Positions 8,798-16,143 of a DNA stretch of 20,103 nucleotides are shown piece after piece. The DNA comes from Acidisphaera sp035272265. GTDB taxonomy: Bacteria; Pseudomonadota; Alphaproteobacteria; Acetobacterales; Acetobacteraceae. Positions within the stretch are counted from its first letter, which is position 1. Each line of letters begins with the position of its first letter. A program made the position numbers and the translations under genes. The DNA lies in assembly GCA_035272265.1 (NCBI GenBank), contig DATEQV010000192.1, forward strand, positions 1 through 20,103, given 5' to 3'. The notes below the pieces were generated by a model. The model was not told the DNA's origin and ran no database searches. It saw nothing but the letters and a program-made list of their open reading frames with translations.

Positions 8798-8832
8798 GGT
8801 GACGGCCGGGCTCGCGACAGCCGGCCGTCATC
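8798..8832. promoter_or_regulatory. Perfect 10-bp inverted repeat upstream of the RTX gene
   Basis: TGACGGCCGG (8800-8809) and CCGGCCGTCA (8821-8830) are exact reverse complements around an 11-base spacer. One G-U and one G-C pair can extend the stem to 12. It lies 37-71 bases upstream of the RTX TTG start, so it could be an operator, a leader structure or the end of the upstream PEBP transcript. There is no T-run after it on either strand, so it is not a standard intrinsic terminator. Confidence 0.5.
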
Positions 8833-8896
8833 GATCGCAGACGTCCCGCAGGATCCGGCGCGGCAGATGAAGATTTGGTAAAGAGACGAGGGACGC

Positions 8897-8911
8897 GACC
8901 CGGAACGGGTC
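8897..8911 (-). terminator. Small hairpin downstream of the PEBP gene
   Basis: GACCCG and CGGGTC with a 3-base loop form a perfect 6-bp stem 33 bases past the PEBP gene stop. On the - strand it is followed after about 12 bases by a pyrimidine-rich stretch (CTCGTCTCTTT). It is plausible as a weak terminator; the T-run is too distant for a confident call. Confidence 0.3.
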
Positions 8912-8943
8912 AGGCGGTTGCCCGGTCGGAGGGCGACACCGCT

Positions 8944-9396
8944 TCAGCGGCGTCCATAGACGCCTACGAGTTCGGCTGTCGCGACGGCGTGCGCCGCGGC
9001 CGCGGCTTCGACATCGCGGCACTGTCGGCGGGCGCCGACCTGCAGGCGCTCGGCGTCCACGGCATACAGCCGGAACACGTAGCGATGCGTCGCTCCGGGT
9101 GGCGGGCAGGGGCCGCTGTAGCCGCGGCGCCCGAAGTCGTTGGTCGCCTGCTGCGGCCAGGGACCGACCGCCGGCCAATGCTCGTCGAGCGCCTGCGTGG
9201 CGTGCGGGATGTCGTAGATCGCCCAGTGATAGAACGTGCCGCCCGGAGCGTCCGGATCGGAGCAGACGAGCACAAAGCTCCTCACCGCCGCGGGCGGATC
9301 GGTCCAGGCAAGCGGCGGCGGAACGTCGGCCCCGTCGCAGGTGAAGCGCACCGGCACCTGTCCGCCGGGCGCGAACGCGGCGCTGGTCAGACGCAT
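8944..9396 (-). CDS. YbhB/YbcL family Raf-kinase-inhibitor-like (PEBP) protein
   Basis: Phosphatidylethanolamine-binding-protein fold, 150 aa. Visible family motifs are CDGADVPPPLAW, CSDPDAPGGTFYHWAIYDIP and GYSGPCPPPGATHRYVFRLYA, which build the small anion/ligand-binding pocket. The bacterial role is poorly defined, so no substrate is proposed. There is no signal peptide, so it is likely cytoplasmic. The ATG at 9396 follows AGGGGG with about 9-base spacing; the same frame is open to 9495 but that would add a basic non-homologous tail and leave no SD. It is divergent from the glutathione peroxidase gene with a 91-bp shared intergenic region. Confidence 0.9.
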   Translation of the reverse strand: MRLTSAAFAPGGQVPVRFTCDGADVPPPLAWTDPPAAVRSFVLVCSDPDAPGGTFYHWAIYDIPHATQALDEHWPAVGPWPQQATNDFGRRGYSGPCPPPGATHRYVFRLYAVDAERLQVGARRQCRDVEAAAAAHAVATAELVGVYGRR

Positions 9397-9487
9397 GCGA
9401 CGATGCCCCCTGTTTTCTTGAGGGACCATAGACCTGCGGGCCGTCCTCGCGTAGCCATGCCACGGTTGCCAAGGGTGACGGACCAGG

Positions 9488-9970
9488 ATGGACATCTACG
9501 ACATTTCGGCACGGCGCAACGCGGGCGAGGAGCAGTCGCTGGGCGACTATCGCGGGCAGGTGCTGCTGATCGTCAATACGGCCTCGCGATGCGGCTTCAC
9601 GCCGCAATACAAGGGCCTGCAGGCGCTGCAGGACCGGTTCGGCGCACGCGGCTTCTCGGTGCTCGCCTTTCCGTGCGACCAGTTCGCCCACCAGGAGCCG
9701 GGCAGCGACGAACAGATCCGCGACTTCTGCGAGACGACCTACCACACGACGTTCCCGCTGTTCGCCAAGGTCGACGTCAACGGCCCCGGCGCCCATCCGC
9801 TGTTCGCCTGGCTCAAGGAGCGCAAGGGCGGCCTGCTCGGCAGCGCGATCAAGTGGAACTTCACCAAGTTCCTCGTCGGCCGCGACGGCAGCGTGCTCGA
9901 CCGCTACCCGCCGACCACCTCGCCCGAGTCCATCGCGCCACGGATCGAGACGGCGCTCGCGGCCGAGTAG
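9488..9970 (+). CDS. Glutathione peroxidase family protein (Cys type)
   Basis: Thiol peroxidase of the GPx family reducing hydrogen or organic peroxides, 160 aa. The peroxidatic residue is Cys35 in NTASRCGFTPQYKGL. The other tetrad residues are Gln69 (HQEPG), Trp123 and Asn124 (KWNF). Cys81 (DFCETTY) sits in the position of the resolving cysteine of thioredoxin-dependent GPx enzymes, so thioredoxin may be the true reductant (inference from family). No signal peptide. The ATG at 9488 has only a weak SD (CCAGG). The caspase-like gene starts 20 bp after its stop, so they are probably co-transcribed. The active-site Cys is notable because this genome evidently can insert Sec. Confidence 0.93.
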   Translation: MDIYDISARRNAGEEQSLGDYRGQVLLIVNTASRCGFTPQYKGLQALQDRFGARGFSVLAFPCDQFAHQEPGSDEQIRDFCETTYHTTFPLFAKVDVNGPGAHPLFAWLKERKGGLLGSAIKWNFTKFLVGRDGSVLDRYPPTTSPESIAPRIETALAAE

Positions 9971-9990
9971 CGCCGTCTCCGCCAGACACC

Positions 9991-11220
9991 GTGATCCGCC
10001 GGCTCTTCGCCTTCCTGGTCTGTGTCAGGCTGGTCGGGTGCGTTTGGCCCGGCGCCGCCGTCGCCGATCCGGCGCCGGGCCGGCGCATCGCGCTCGTCAT
10101 CGGCAACGCTGCGTACCGCAACGTGCCGCGGCTGGCCAATCCCGACAACGACGCACGCAGCATCGCCGCCGCGCTCGCGTCGCTCGGGTTCACGCTGATC
10201 GGCGGCGGCGCGCAGCTCGACCTCGACAAGCCGGGCCTGGAAGGCGCGATCCGTGCGTTCGGCGACGCGCTCAAGGAAGGCGATGTCGGGCTGTTCTATT
10301 ACGCGGGGCACGGCTTGCAGGTGCACGGCGAAAACTATCTCGTGCCAGTCGACGCCAATCCGACGCGCGAGGCTGACATCGATTTCGAGCTGGTCGACGC
10401 CAACCTCGTGCTGCGCCAGATGGAGGACTCGAAGACCAAGCTCAACATCATGATCCTGGATGCCTGCCGCAACAATCCGTTCGGCGGGCGCGGGCTCGGG
10501 CGCGCCATCGCCACCGGACTGGCGCAGATGCAGGCGCCCGAGGGGACGATCATTTCCTACGCAACCCAGCCGGGCAACGTCGCCGAGGACGGCACCGGCG
10601 AGCACAGCCCCTTCGCCACAGCCATCACCGCGACACTGGCGACTCCCGGATTGCCGGTGCTGGAGACGTTCAACCGCATCGGCGTGACGGTGAAGCACGA
10701 AACCGGCGGACGCCAGCAGCCCTGGGTTTCCAACTCGCCGATCGAAGGCGACTTCTATTTCGCGACGGGTGCAAGCGGAGCCGCGTCGATGACGCCCGCG
10801 CCTCCGCCGCTCGCGCCGGCAGCACCGTCCGCGCCGCCGTCGACGGCGCGGGCACCGGGACCGTTGGCGCTGACCCAGCCTCTGGCGCCGCCGCAGCAGC
10901 CGGAGCAAGCCTCGCCCGCGCAGTACATGGTCGGGCGCTGGCGTATTCCCGACGGACGCGCCTGCACGCGGCTGTTCGGCACGGTCAGCGTCAGCGACGA
11001 CAAGATCATCTTCGAATGGCACCTGCCGGGCGGCCGCCTCAACGTCGCCGTCGAGCGGATCGACCGGATCGAAGGCAACACGATCATCACGACGGTGCTG
11101 AGCGACGTGGGCACCCCGAACAGCGAAGCGGGACAGCTTGTGCGCTACACGATCGCGCCCGACCACTGGATCTCGGAGAACCTGCTGACGCACGAACGCA
11201 CGATGCACCTGCGTTGCTGA
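9991..11220 (+). CDS. Secreted caspase-like (peptidase C14) protein
   Basis: 409 aa with a GTG start at 9991. The signal peptide is MIRRLFAFLVCVRLVGCVW and following, with likely cleavage after AVA at about residue 26. The caspase/metacaspase p20 domain covers about residues 31-250, with RRIALVIGNAAY at its first strand, catalytic His107 (YYAGHG) and Cys159 (LDACRNNPF). A Pro/Ala-rich linker (about 268-310) leads to a C-terminal beta-rich domain of about 100 residues (from YMVGRWRIPDG) that I do not recognise. Both catalytic residues are intact, so a working Arg/Lys-type or related cysteine peptidase is possible; the substrate is unknown. The C-terminal domain may bind a ligand or cell-envelope component (inference). 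The stop overlaps the start of the L,D-transpeptidase gene. The frame is open far upstream but covers the PEBP and GPx genes and is spurious there. Confidence 0.88.
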   Translation: MIRRLFAFLVCVRLVGCVWPGAAVADPAPGRRIALVIGNAAYRNVPRLANPDNDARSIAAALASLGFTLIGGGAQLDLDKPGLEGAIRAFGDALKEGDVGLFYYAGHGLQVHGENYLVPVDANPTREADIDFELVDANLVLRQMEDSKTKLNIMILDACRNNPFGGRGLGRAIATGLAQMQAPEGTIISYATQPGNVAEDGTGEHSPFATAITATLATPGLPVLETFNRIGVTVKHETGGRQQPWVSNSPIEGDFYFATGASGAASMTPAPPPLAPAAPSAPPSTARAPGPLALTQPLAPPQQPEQASPAQYMVGRWRIPDGRACTRLFGTVSVSDDKIIFEWHLPGGRLNVAVERIDRIEGNTIITTVLSDVGTPNSEAGQLVRYTIAPDHWISENLLTHERTMHLRC

Positions 11221-11789
11221 GCCGCCGGGTGCTTCTCGCTGCTGTCCTGAGCGGAACCGCGCGGGTTGCGTCCGGCGCCGCTCCCGCGCTGCTCGATGAG
11301 CTGGTTGTCTCCCGCGGTGTCCTGACGGCAGGCGAGCTGCGGTTGCGCTGCGCCGTCGGCCGCGGCGGCGTCCGGCGCGACAAGGTGGAGGGCGACGGCG
11401 CCACGCCGGCCGGGCGGTTCGCCCTGCGCCTTGTGCTGTTCCGCCCCGACCGCGTGGCCGGCGTGGAAACCGCGCTGCCTGCGCGTGCGCTGTCGCCCGC
11501 CGACGGCTGGTGCGACGACGCGGCGGCCCCTCGCTACAACACGCTCATCACGCTGCCGTCCTCCGCGCATCACGAGGAGCTGTGGCGGGCCGACCACCTG
11601 TACGACGTGATCGCGGTCATCGGCTACAACGACGCGCCGGTGATCGCTGGCAAGGGCAGTGCGATCTTCTTGCACGTAGCGAGCCCCGACTTCGCCGCCA
11701 CCGACGGCTGCGTGGCGCTCGCGCTGCCGGCGCTGCTGACGGTCCTGCGCCGCTGCGGTCCGATGACGGCGATCAAGGTCGAGGCCTGA
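11214..11789 (+). CDS. L,D-transpeptidase YkuD-family protein
   Basis: Periplasmic peptidoglycan-crosslinking-type domain, 191 aa. The family signature is SAIFLHVASPDFAATDGCVAL with His154 and catalytic Cys166. Upstream, KVEGDGATPAGRF, DGWCDDAAAPRYN and LWRADHLYDVIAVIGYN match the small alphaproteobacterial COG3786-type branch. The TTG at 11214 overlaps the caspase gene by 7 bases (TTGCTGA) and gives an N-terminus LSRRVLLAAVLSG that looks like a Tat signal; starting lower (GTG 11229) would lose the twin arginines. Whether it acts on peptidoglycan or is a carboxypeptidase-like variant cannot be told. Translational coupling to the caspase-like gene suggests a joint envelope role (inference). 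Confidence 0.88.
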   Translation: MLSRRVLLAAVLSGTARVASGAAPALLDELVVSRGVLTAGELRLRCAVGRGGVRRDKVEGDGATPAGRFALRLVLFRPDRVAGVETALPARALSPADGWCDDAAAPRYNTLITLPSSAHHEELWRADHLYDVIAVIGYNDAPVIAGKGSAIFLHVASPDFAATDGCVALALPALLTVLRRCGPMTAIKVEA

Positions 11790-11842
11790 TCCTGCGCATA
11801 CCCGCACCTTGCCGGCCCGCACGGTTTCGGTAGCCTGAGCTG

Positions 11843-13030
11843 GTGAGCATGATCCGAACAGACGTGGCGGTGGTCGGGTTCGGAGCCATGGGGGCCGCGA
11901 CGCTGTACCAGCTCGCACGCCGCGGCGTGGCGGCGGTCGGCATCGACCGCTACGATCCGCCCCACAGCATGGGCTCCAGCCACGGCGAGACACGCGTCAC
12001 GCGATGCGCCGTGGGCGAGGGCGACCATTACGTGCCCCTGGTGCAGCGTTCGCACGCAATCTGGCGCGAGCTGGAAGCCGAGACCGGCGAGGCGTTGCTG
12101 GAGATCTGCGGCCTGCTGATGATGGCGCCGGTCGGCGTGCGCACCGGCCACCACGGCAAGACCGACTTCCTCCGCCGCACGATCGACGTCGCGCGCCGCC
12201 ACGCGATCCCGCACGAGCTGCTCGACGCCGCGTCCATCGCCGCGCGCTTCCCCGCCTTCGGCCTGAGCGGCAACGAGGAAGGCTATTTCGAACCCGGCGG
12301 CGGGTTCGTGCGTCCGGAGCGGTGCATCGCCGCACAGCTCCGCCGGGCACGCGACCTCGGCGCCGCGATCCGTACCGGCTGCGCCGTGCAGTCGATCGAC
12401 CGGCACGGCGACCTCGTGCACATCGAGACCGGCGCGGACACGATCGCGGCAGACCGCGTCGTCGTCTCCGCGGGCGCCTGGGCAGGCAAGCTGCTGCGCG
12501 GACCGTTCGACCGCACGCTGGTTCCGTACCGGCAGGTGTTGCACTGGTTCCCGCTCGACAACGAGGCGGCGTTCCATCCCGGCTCGACACCGGCCTATAT
12601 CTGGATGCACGGCGCGCAGCCGGAAGACTACTTCTACGGCTTCCCCGCGCAGCCCGGCTCGGGCGAGGTCAAGGTCGCCAGCGAGCAGTACGGCCAGGCG
12701 TGCGACCCCGACACGTTCGATCGCGAGGTGCCGCAATCGGAAAGTGCCGCGATGTTCGCCGAGCACATCGCCGGCCGCCTGCGCGGCGCCCGCGCGGCGC
12801 CTGCGCGCGCCGCCGCGTGCCTCTACACGGTGACGCAGGGCTCCGCCTTCGTCATCGACCGCCATCCGGAGGACGACCGCATCGTCGTCGTCTCGGCCTG
12901 CTCCGGGCATGGGTTCAAGCATTCCGCCGGCATCGGCGAGGCCGTCGCACAGCTGGTCTGCGACGGGCGCGGCGACGTCGACCTGTCGCCGTTCCGCCTC
13001 GACCGGCTGCACGCGGCGCAACAAGCCTGA
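11843..13030 (+). CDS. Monomeric sarcosine oxidase / N-methyltryptophan oxidase (SolA)-like flavoenzyme
   Basis: FAD-dependent amine oxidase of the MSOX family, 395 aa (family about 390). The N-terminal dinucleotide fold is VVGFGAMGAATLYQLARRG. The SSHGETR motif next to it is typical of monomeric sarcosine oxidase. Cys326 in AACLYTVT corresponds to the cysteine that binds FAD covalently in MSOX, and SGHGFKHSAGIG is the C-terminal flavin contact. It should oxidise a secondary or N-methyl amine to an imine with H2O2 release; the real substrate is unknown. The start is GTG 11843; ATG 11849 two codons on is an equal alternative. It lies 14 bp before the ABC importer genes and probably acts on the imported compound or its product. 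Confidence 0.9.
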   Translation: MSMIRTDVAVVGFGAMGAATLYQLARRGVAAVGIDRYDPPHSMGSSHGETRVTRCAVGEGDHYVPLVQRSHAIWRELEAETGEALLEICGLLMMAPVGVRTGHHGKTDFLRRTIDVARRHAIPHELLDAASIAARFPAFGLSGNEEGYFEPGGGFVRPERCIAAQLRRARDLGAAIRTGCAVQSIDRHGDLVHIETGADTIAADRVVVSAGAWAGKLLRGPFDRTLVPYRQVLHWFPLDNEAAFHPGSTPAYIWMHGAQPEDYFYGFPAQPGSGEVKVASEQYGQACDPDTFDREVPQSESAAMFAEHIAGRLRGARAAPARAAACLYTVTQGSAFVIDRHPEDDRIVVVSACSGHGFKHSAGIGEAVAQLVCDGRGDVDLSPFRLDRLHAAQQA

Positions 13031-13043
13031 GGGGGACGCGAAC

Positions 13044-13862
13044 ATGAACGTATCGAGGCGCGCGGCGATCGCGGGGCTGGTGGCGGCAGCGGCGATGCCC
13101 GCGCTCGCGGAGGGCGAGGACACGCTTGCGGCGATCAAGGCCAAGGGCAAGCTCACGGTCGGCTGCAAGAACGACTACCGCCCGTACGGCTTCCTCGATC
13201 CGTCCGGCCAGATCGTTGGGCTGGAGATCGACCTCGCCAAGGAGGTCGCCGCCCGCATCGGCGTGCAACTCGACCTCGTGCCGGTGATCGCCGCGAACCG
13301 CATGGAGTTCCTCAACCAGGGCCGGATCGACATGATCCTGGCGACGATGGGCGACACGCCGGAGCGGCGGAAGATCGTCGGCATGGTCGAGCCGGACTAC
13401 TACGCGGGCGCGACCAACATCCTCGCGCCGAAATCCGCCGGCTTCAAAACGTGGGAACAGCTGCGCGGCCGCAAGGTGTGCGCGGTGCAGGGTGCGTATT
13501 ACAACCGCCGTGTCGCTCAGCTCTACGGGCCGGACCTGCAGATCTTTCCGGCCGTCCCGGATGCGCTGAACGCGCTTGCGGGCGGCAACTGCGTGGCGTT
13601 CCTGTTCGACAACACGCTGATCATCTCCACGCTCAGCGGCGACCCGGCGAAGTGGGGCAGCTACGAAATGCCGCTGCCGTCCGAGGACCCGCAGAAATGG
13701 GCGATCGGCGTCAGGCTCGCGGATCTGCACGCGCCGTTCGGCCAGAAGCTGTCGGAGATGTGCACCGAGTGGCTGAAGAGCGGCCACATCCTCGACCTCG
13801 AGGCGAAGTGGGGCATCGCGCCGTCGCCCTATCTGATCGACATGAAGAAGCAGCTCGCCTGA
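13044..13862 (+). CDS. Amino-acid-type ABC transporter substrate-binding protein
   Basis: Periplasmic solute-binding protein of family 3 (SBP_bac_3), 272 aa. The N-terminus (VSRRAAIAGLVAAAAMPALA) is a Tat-like twin-arginine signal peptide with likely cleavage after ALA at residue 22. The mature protein begins with the typical KAKGKLTVGCKNDYRPYGFLD and contains GLEIDLAKEVAARIG and AVQGAYYNRRVAQLYG. The family binds polar amino acids, opines and related compounds; the ligand cannot be read from the sequence. The ATG at 13044 has a strong SD (GAGGGGGA). It is the first gene of the importer, 9 bp before the first permease. Confidence 0.93.
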   Translation: MNVSRRAAIAGLVAAAAMPALAEGEDTLAAIKAKGKLTVGCKNDYRPYGFLDPSGQIVGLEIDLAKEVAARIGVQLDLVPVIAANRMEFLNQGRIDMILATMGDTPERRKIVGMVEPDYYAGATNILAPKSAGFKTWEQLRGRKVCAVQGAYYNRRVAQLYGPDLQIFPAVPDALNALAGGNCVAFLFDNTLIISTLSGDPAKWGSYEMPLPSEDPQKWAIGVRLADLHAPFGQKLSEMCTEWLKSGHILDLEAKWGIAPSPYLIDMKKQLA

Positions 13863-13871
13863 CCACGGACG

Positions 13872-14615
13872 GTGGGGATCGAGTCGTTCTTCCGCTGGCT
13901 CGCCGACACCCAGGGCATCAATGTCTCCGTCGTCTACGACGCGTATGACCGCGCGCACTTCCTGTACGGATTGTGGACGACCGCGTGGCTGTCCATCGTC
14001 GCGGGCGCGCTGTCGATCGTCATCGGGCTCATCGGCACGGCACTGCTGACCGCGCCCGTCCGCCCGCTGCGCTGGGCGTCGCGCGCGTATGTGGAGGCGT
14101 TCCGCAACACACCGCCGCTCGTGCAGCTGCTGTTCTTCTACTTCGCCGTCGGCGGCCTGCTGCCGACGGTGCGCGACAGCTATGGCGCATCGGTGCCGCT
14201 GGTATCGAACGCCGGCTGGGCGGTCGTCTCGTTCAGCCTGTTCGCTGGCGCGTTCAACGTCGAGATCTTCCGCTCCGGCCTCGAAGCTGTGCCGCGCGCC
14301 ACCGAAGAAGCGGCCGAGGCGCTCGGCTACACCCGCCTGCAGGCGCTGCGCCATGTGGCGCTGCCCCTGGCGCTGCGCGTGTGCCTGCCCGCGCTTGGCA
14401 ACAACCTCGTCAATCTCGTCAAGACGACCAGCCTCGCCTACGCCATCGCCGTGCCGGAGCTGCTGTACGCCTCGTCGGAGATCTGGGGCGAGAGCATGAA
14501 CGTGCGCGAGACGATGAACGCGATGCTGCTCGCCTACATCCTGCTGATCGCGCTGCTGGTCTGGGCGCTGCACCGGTTTGAGCGCGCGTTGCGCATCCCT
14601 GGCTGGTCGCCGTGA
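13872..14615 (+). CDS. Amino-acid ABC transporter permease (HisM/GlnP family) 1
   Basis: Inner-membrane subunit of the importer, 247 aa with a GTG start. Several hydrophobic segments are seen (for example WTTAWLSIVAGALSIVIGLI and MLLAYILLIALLVWAL). The motif YVEAFRNTPPLVQLLFFYF is typical of polar amino-acid permeases. The cytoplasmic EAA loop that docks the ATPase is EEAAEALGYTRLQALRHVALP. The last bases overlap the next permease by 4 (GTGA), showing tight coupling. Confidence 0.93.
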   Translation: MGIESFFRWLADTQGINVSVVYDAYDRAHFLYGLWTTAWLSIVAGALSIVIGLIGTALLTAPVRPLRWASRAYVEAFRNTPPLVQLLFFYFAVGGLLPTVRDSYGASVPLVSNAGWAVVSFSLFAGAFNVEIFRSGLEAVPRATEEAAEALGYTRLQALRHVALPLALRVCLPALGNNLVNLVKTTSLAYAIAVPELLYASSEIWGESMNVRETMNAMLLAYILLIALLVWALHRFERALRIPGWSP

Positions 14616-15400
14616 TCGGCGGCGCCGTCACGCACTCCCTCGGCAAGCCGTGGCTGCTGCTGGCAGCCCTCGTCGGCCTCGCGGCCACGGCCGCGGCCGC
14701 GCCTTCCGGAGGCTCGGCGCAGGCGGGCACCGTCGCCGTGCTGCTCAAATGGCTGCCGCTGGTGTTCACCGGCTTCCTGTTCAACGTGCTGGTGGGCGTG
14801 CTCGCGATGGCATTCGGCACGCTCGCCGGGCTGCCGCTGGGCTTGACCCAGCTCGCCTCGATCCGTCCGGTACGCGCGACCGGGTGGCTGGTGATCCAGC
14901 TGCTGCGCAACGCGCCGTGGCTGGTGCTGCTGTTCTACGTGATGTTCCTGCTGCCGTTCGAACTGCATATCGGCGGCTGGACCATCCCGCTGCCGGCCTG
15001 GGTGAAGGCGGTGCTCGGCCTCGCTCTGCCGGTTTCCGCCAACGTCGCCGAGATCGTCCGCGGCGGCCTGCAATCGATCCCCGTGCTGCAGTGGGAGAGT
15101 GCGGAGAGCCTCGCATTCTCGCGGACGCAGGTGCTGCTGATGGTGATCCTGCCGCAGGCGTTCCGGCGCATGCTGCCGCCATGGATGAACCTGTATGCGA
15201 TCCTGGCGATGGCGACGACGCTGATCTCCGTCGTCGGCATCCAGGACGGGCTCGCCATCGTGCGCAGCGCCGTCACCGCCGAAGGCCGGCCCGCCCTGAT
15301 GATGCCGTTCTACCTGCTGCTGCTGTCGCTGTTCTTCGCCTACACCTATCCGATCGCGCGGCTGACCGGCGTGCTGGAACGCCGGCTGCATGCCGGATGA
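14612..15400 (+). CDS. Amino-acid ABC transporter permease (HisQ/GlnP family) 2
   Basis: Second importer permease, 262 aa. The GTG start overlaps the stop of the first permease (GTGA). It has an N-terminal hydrophobic segment, then FTGFLFNVLVGVLAMAFGTL and VIQLLRNAPWLVLLFYVMF, which are family features. The EAA-like loop is AESLAFSRTQVLLMVILPQ. It ends with ATGA overlapping the ATPase gene. Two different permeases imply a heterodimeric channel, as in octopine/nopaline, histidine and glutamine importers. Confidence 0.93.
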   Translation: MIGGAVTHSLGKPWLLLAALVGLAATAAAAPSGGSAQAGTVAVLLKWLPLVFTGFLFNVLVGVLAMAFGTLAGLPLGLTQLASIRPVRATGWLVIQLLRNAPWLVLLFYVMFLLPFELHIGGWTIPLPAWVKAVLGLALPVSANVAEIVRGGLQSIPVLQWESAESLAFSRTQVLLMVILPQAFRRMLPPWMNLYAILAMATTLISVVGIQDGLAIVRSAVTAEGRPALMMPFYLLLLSLFFAYTYPIARLTGVLERRLHAG

Positions 15401-16143
15401 CGCACGCGCTCGGTGCGCCGATCGTGGAACTGCGCGGCGTCGAGAAAAGCTTCGGCGCCGCCCCGGTGCTGCGCGGCATCTCGCTCGCGGTCGCGCGCAG
15501 CGAAACCGCCTGCATCATCGGCCCGTCCGGATCGGGCAAGAGCACGCTGGTGCGCTGCATCAACGCGCTGGTGCCGATCGACGCCGGCTCCATCGTGGTC
15601 AACGGGCGCGAGGTCGCCGACGCGAAGCTCGACAAGCTGGCGCTGCGCCGCGATGTCGGCATCGTGTTTTAGCAGTACAACCTGTTCCCGCACCGCACGG
15701 TGCTGCAGAACGTGGTGATGGCGCAGGTGCATGTTCTGCGTCGGCCCCGCGCGGAGGCGGAGGCCAAGGCCCGCGCGCTGCTGGCGAAGGTGCGGCTCGG
15801 CGACAAGCTCGCCGCCTATCCCGGCGAACTGTCCGGCGGCCAGCAGCAGCGCGTCGCCATCGCGCGTTCGCTGGCGATGGACCCGAAGGTGATGCTGTTC
15901 GACGAGGTGACGGCCGCGCTTGATCCCGAGACGAAGAAGGAGGTGCTGGTGGCGATCCAGGACCTCGCGGCCGAGGGCATGACGTGCATCCTGGTCACGC
16001 ACGAGATGGCCTTCGCGCGCCGCATCGCCGACACGGTGTATTTCCTCGACCACGGCGTCATCGTCGAGCGCGGCCCGCCCGCGCAGGTGCTCGGCGCGCC
16101 GACCGAACCGCGCACGCGCGCCTTCCTGGAGCAGGTGCTGTGA
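15397..16143 (+). pseudogene. Amino-acid ABC transporter ATPase, interrupted by an amber codon at the Q-loop
   Basis: HisP/GlnQ-type ATPase of 249 codons. Walker A is GPSGSGKST (residues 42-50), the signature is LSGGQQQRVAIARSLAMD, Walker B runs VMLFDEVTAALDPE and the H-loop is LVTHEM. Codon 92 is TAG (15670-15672) in GIVF-stop-QYNLFPHRTVLQ, where the family has VFQQ/VFQH; a single C-to-T change from CAG explains it and hits the Q-loop glutamine. The frame is intact on both sides and the remaining motifs look undecayed, so the lesion is recent, a sequencing error, or suppressed. Without read-through the product is about 91 aa with Walker A but no signature or Walker B. The ATG at 15397 overlaps the permease stop; the 3' end overlaps the next gene by GTGA. 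Confidence 0.88.

Noticed and set aside
9397..9487. Promoter hexamers in the divergent PEBP/GPx gap
   Set aside because: Promoters must lie near here, but no pair of -35/-10 hexamers at proper spacing was good enough to place on either strand.
8875..9990. Upstream extension of the caspase-like reading frame
   Set aside because: It covers the PEBP and GPx genes in another frame. The signal peptide directly after GTG 9991 marks the real start.
15670..15672. TAG read as pyrrolysine
   Set aside because: No pyl genes or methylamine methyltransferase context is visible, and the position is a Q-loop Gln, so a CAG-to-TAG change, error or suppression is far likelier.
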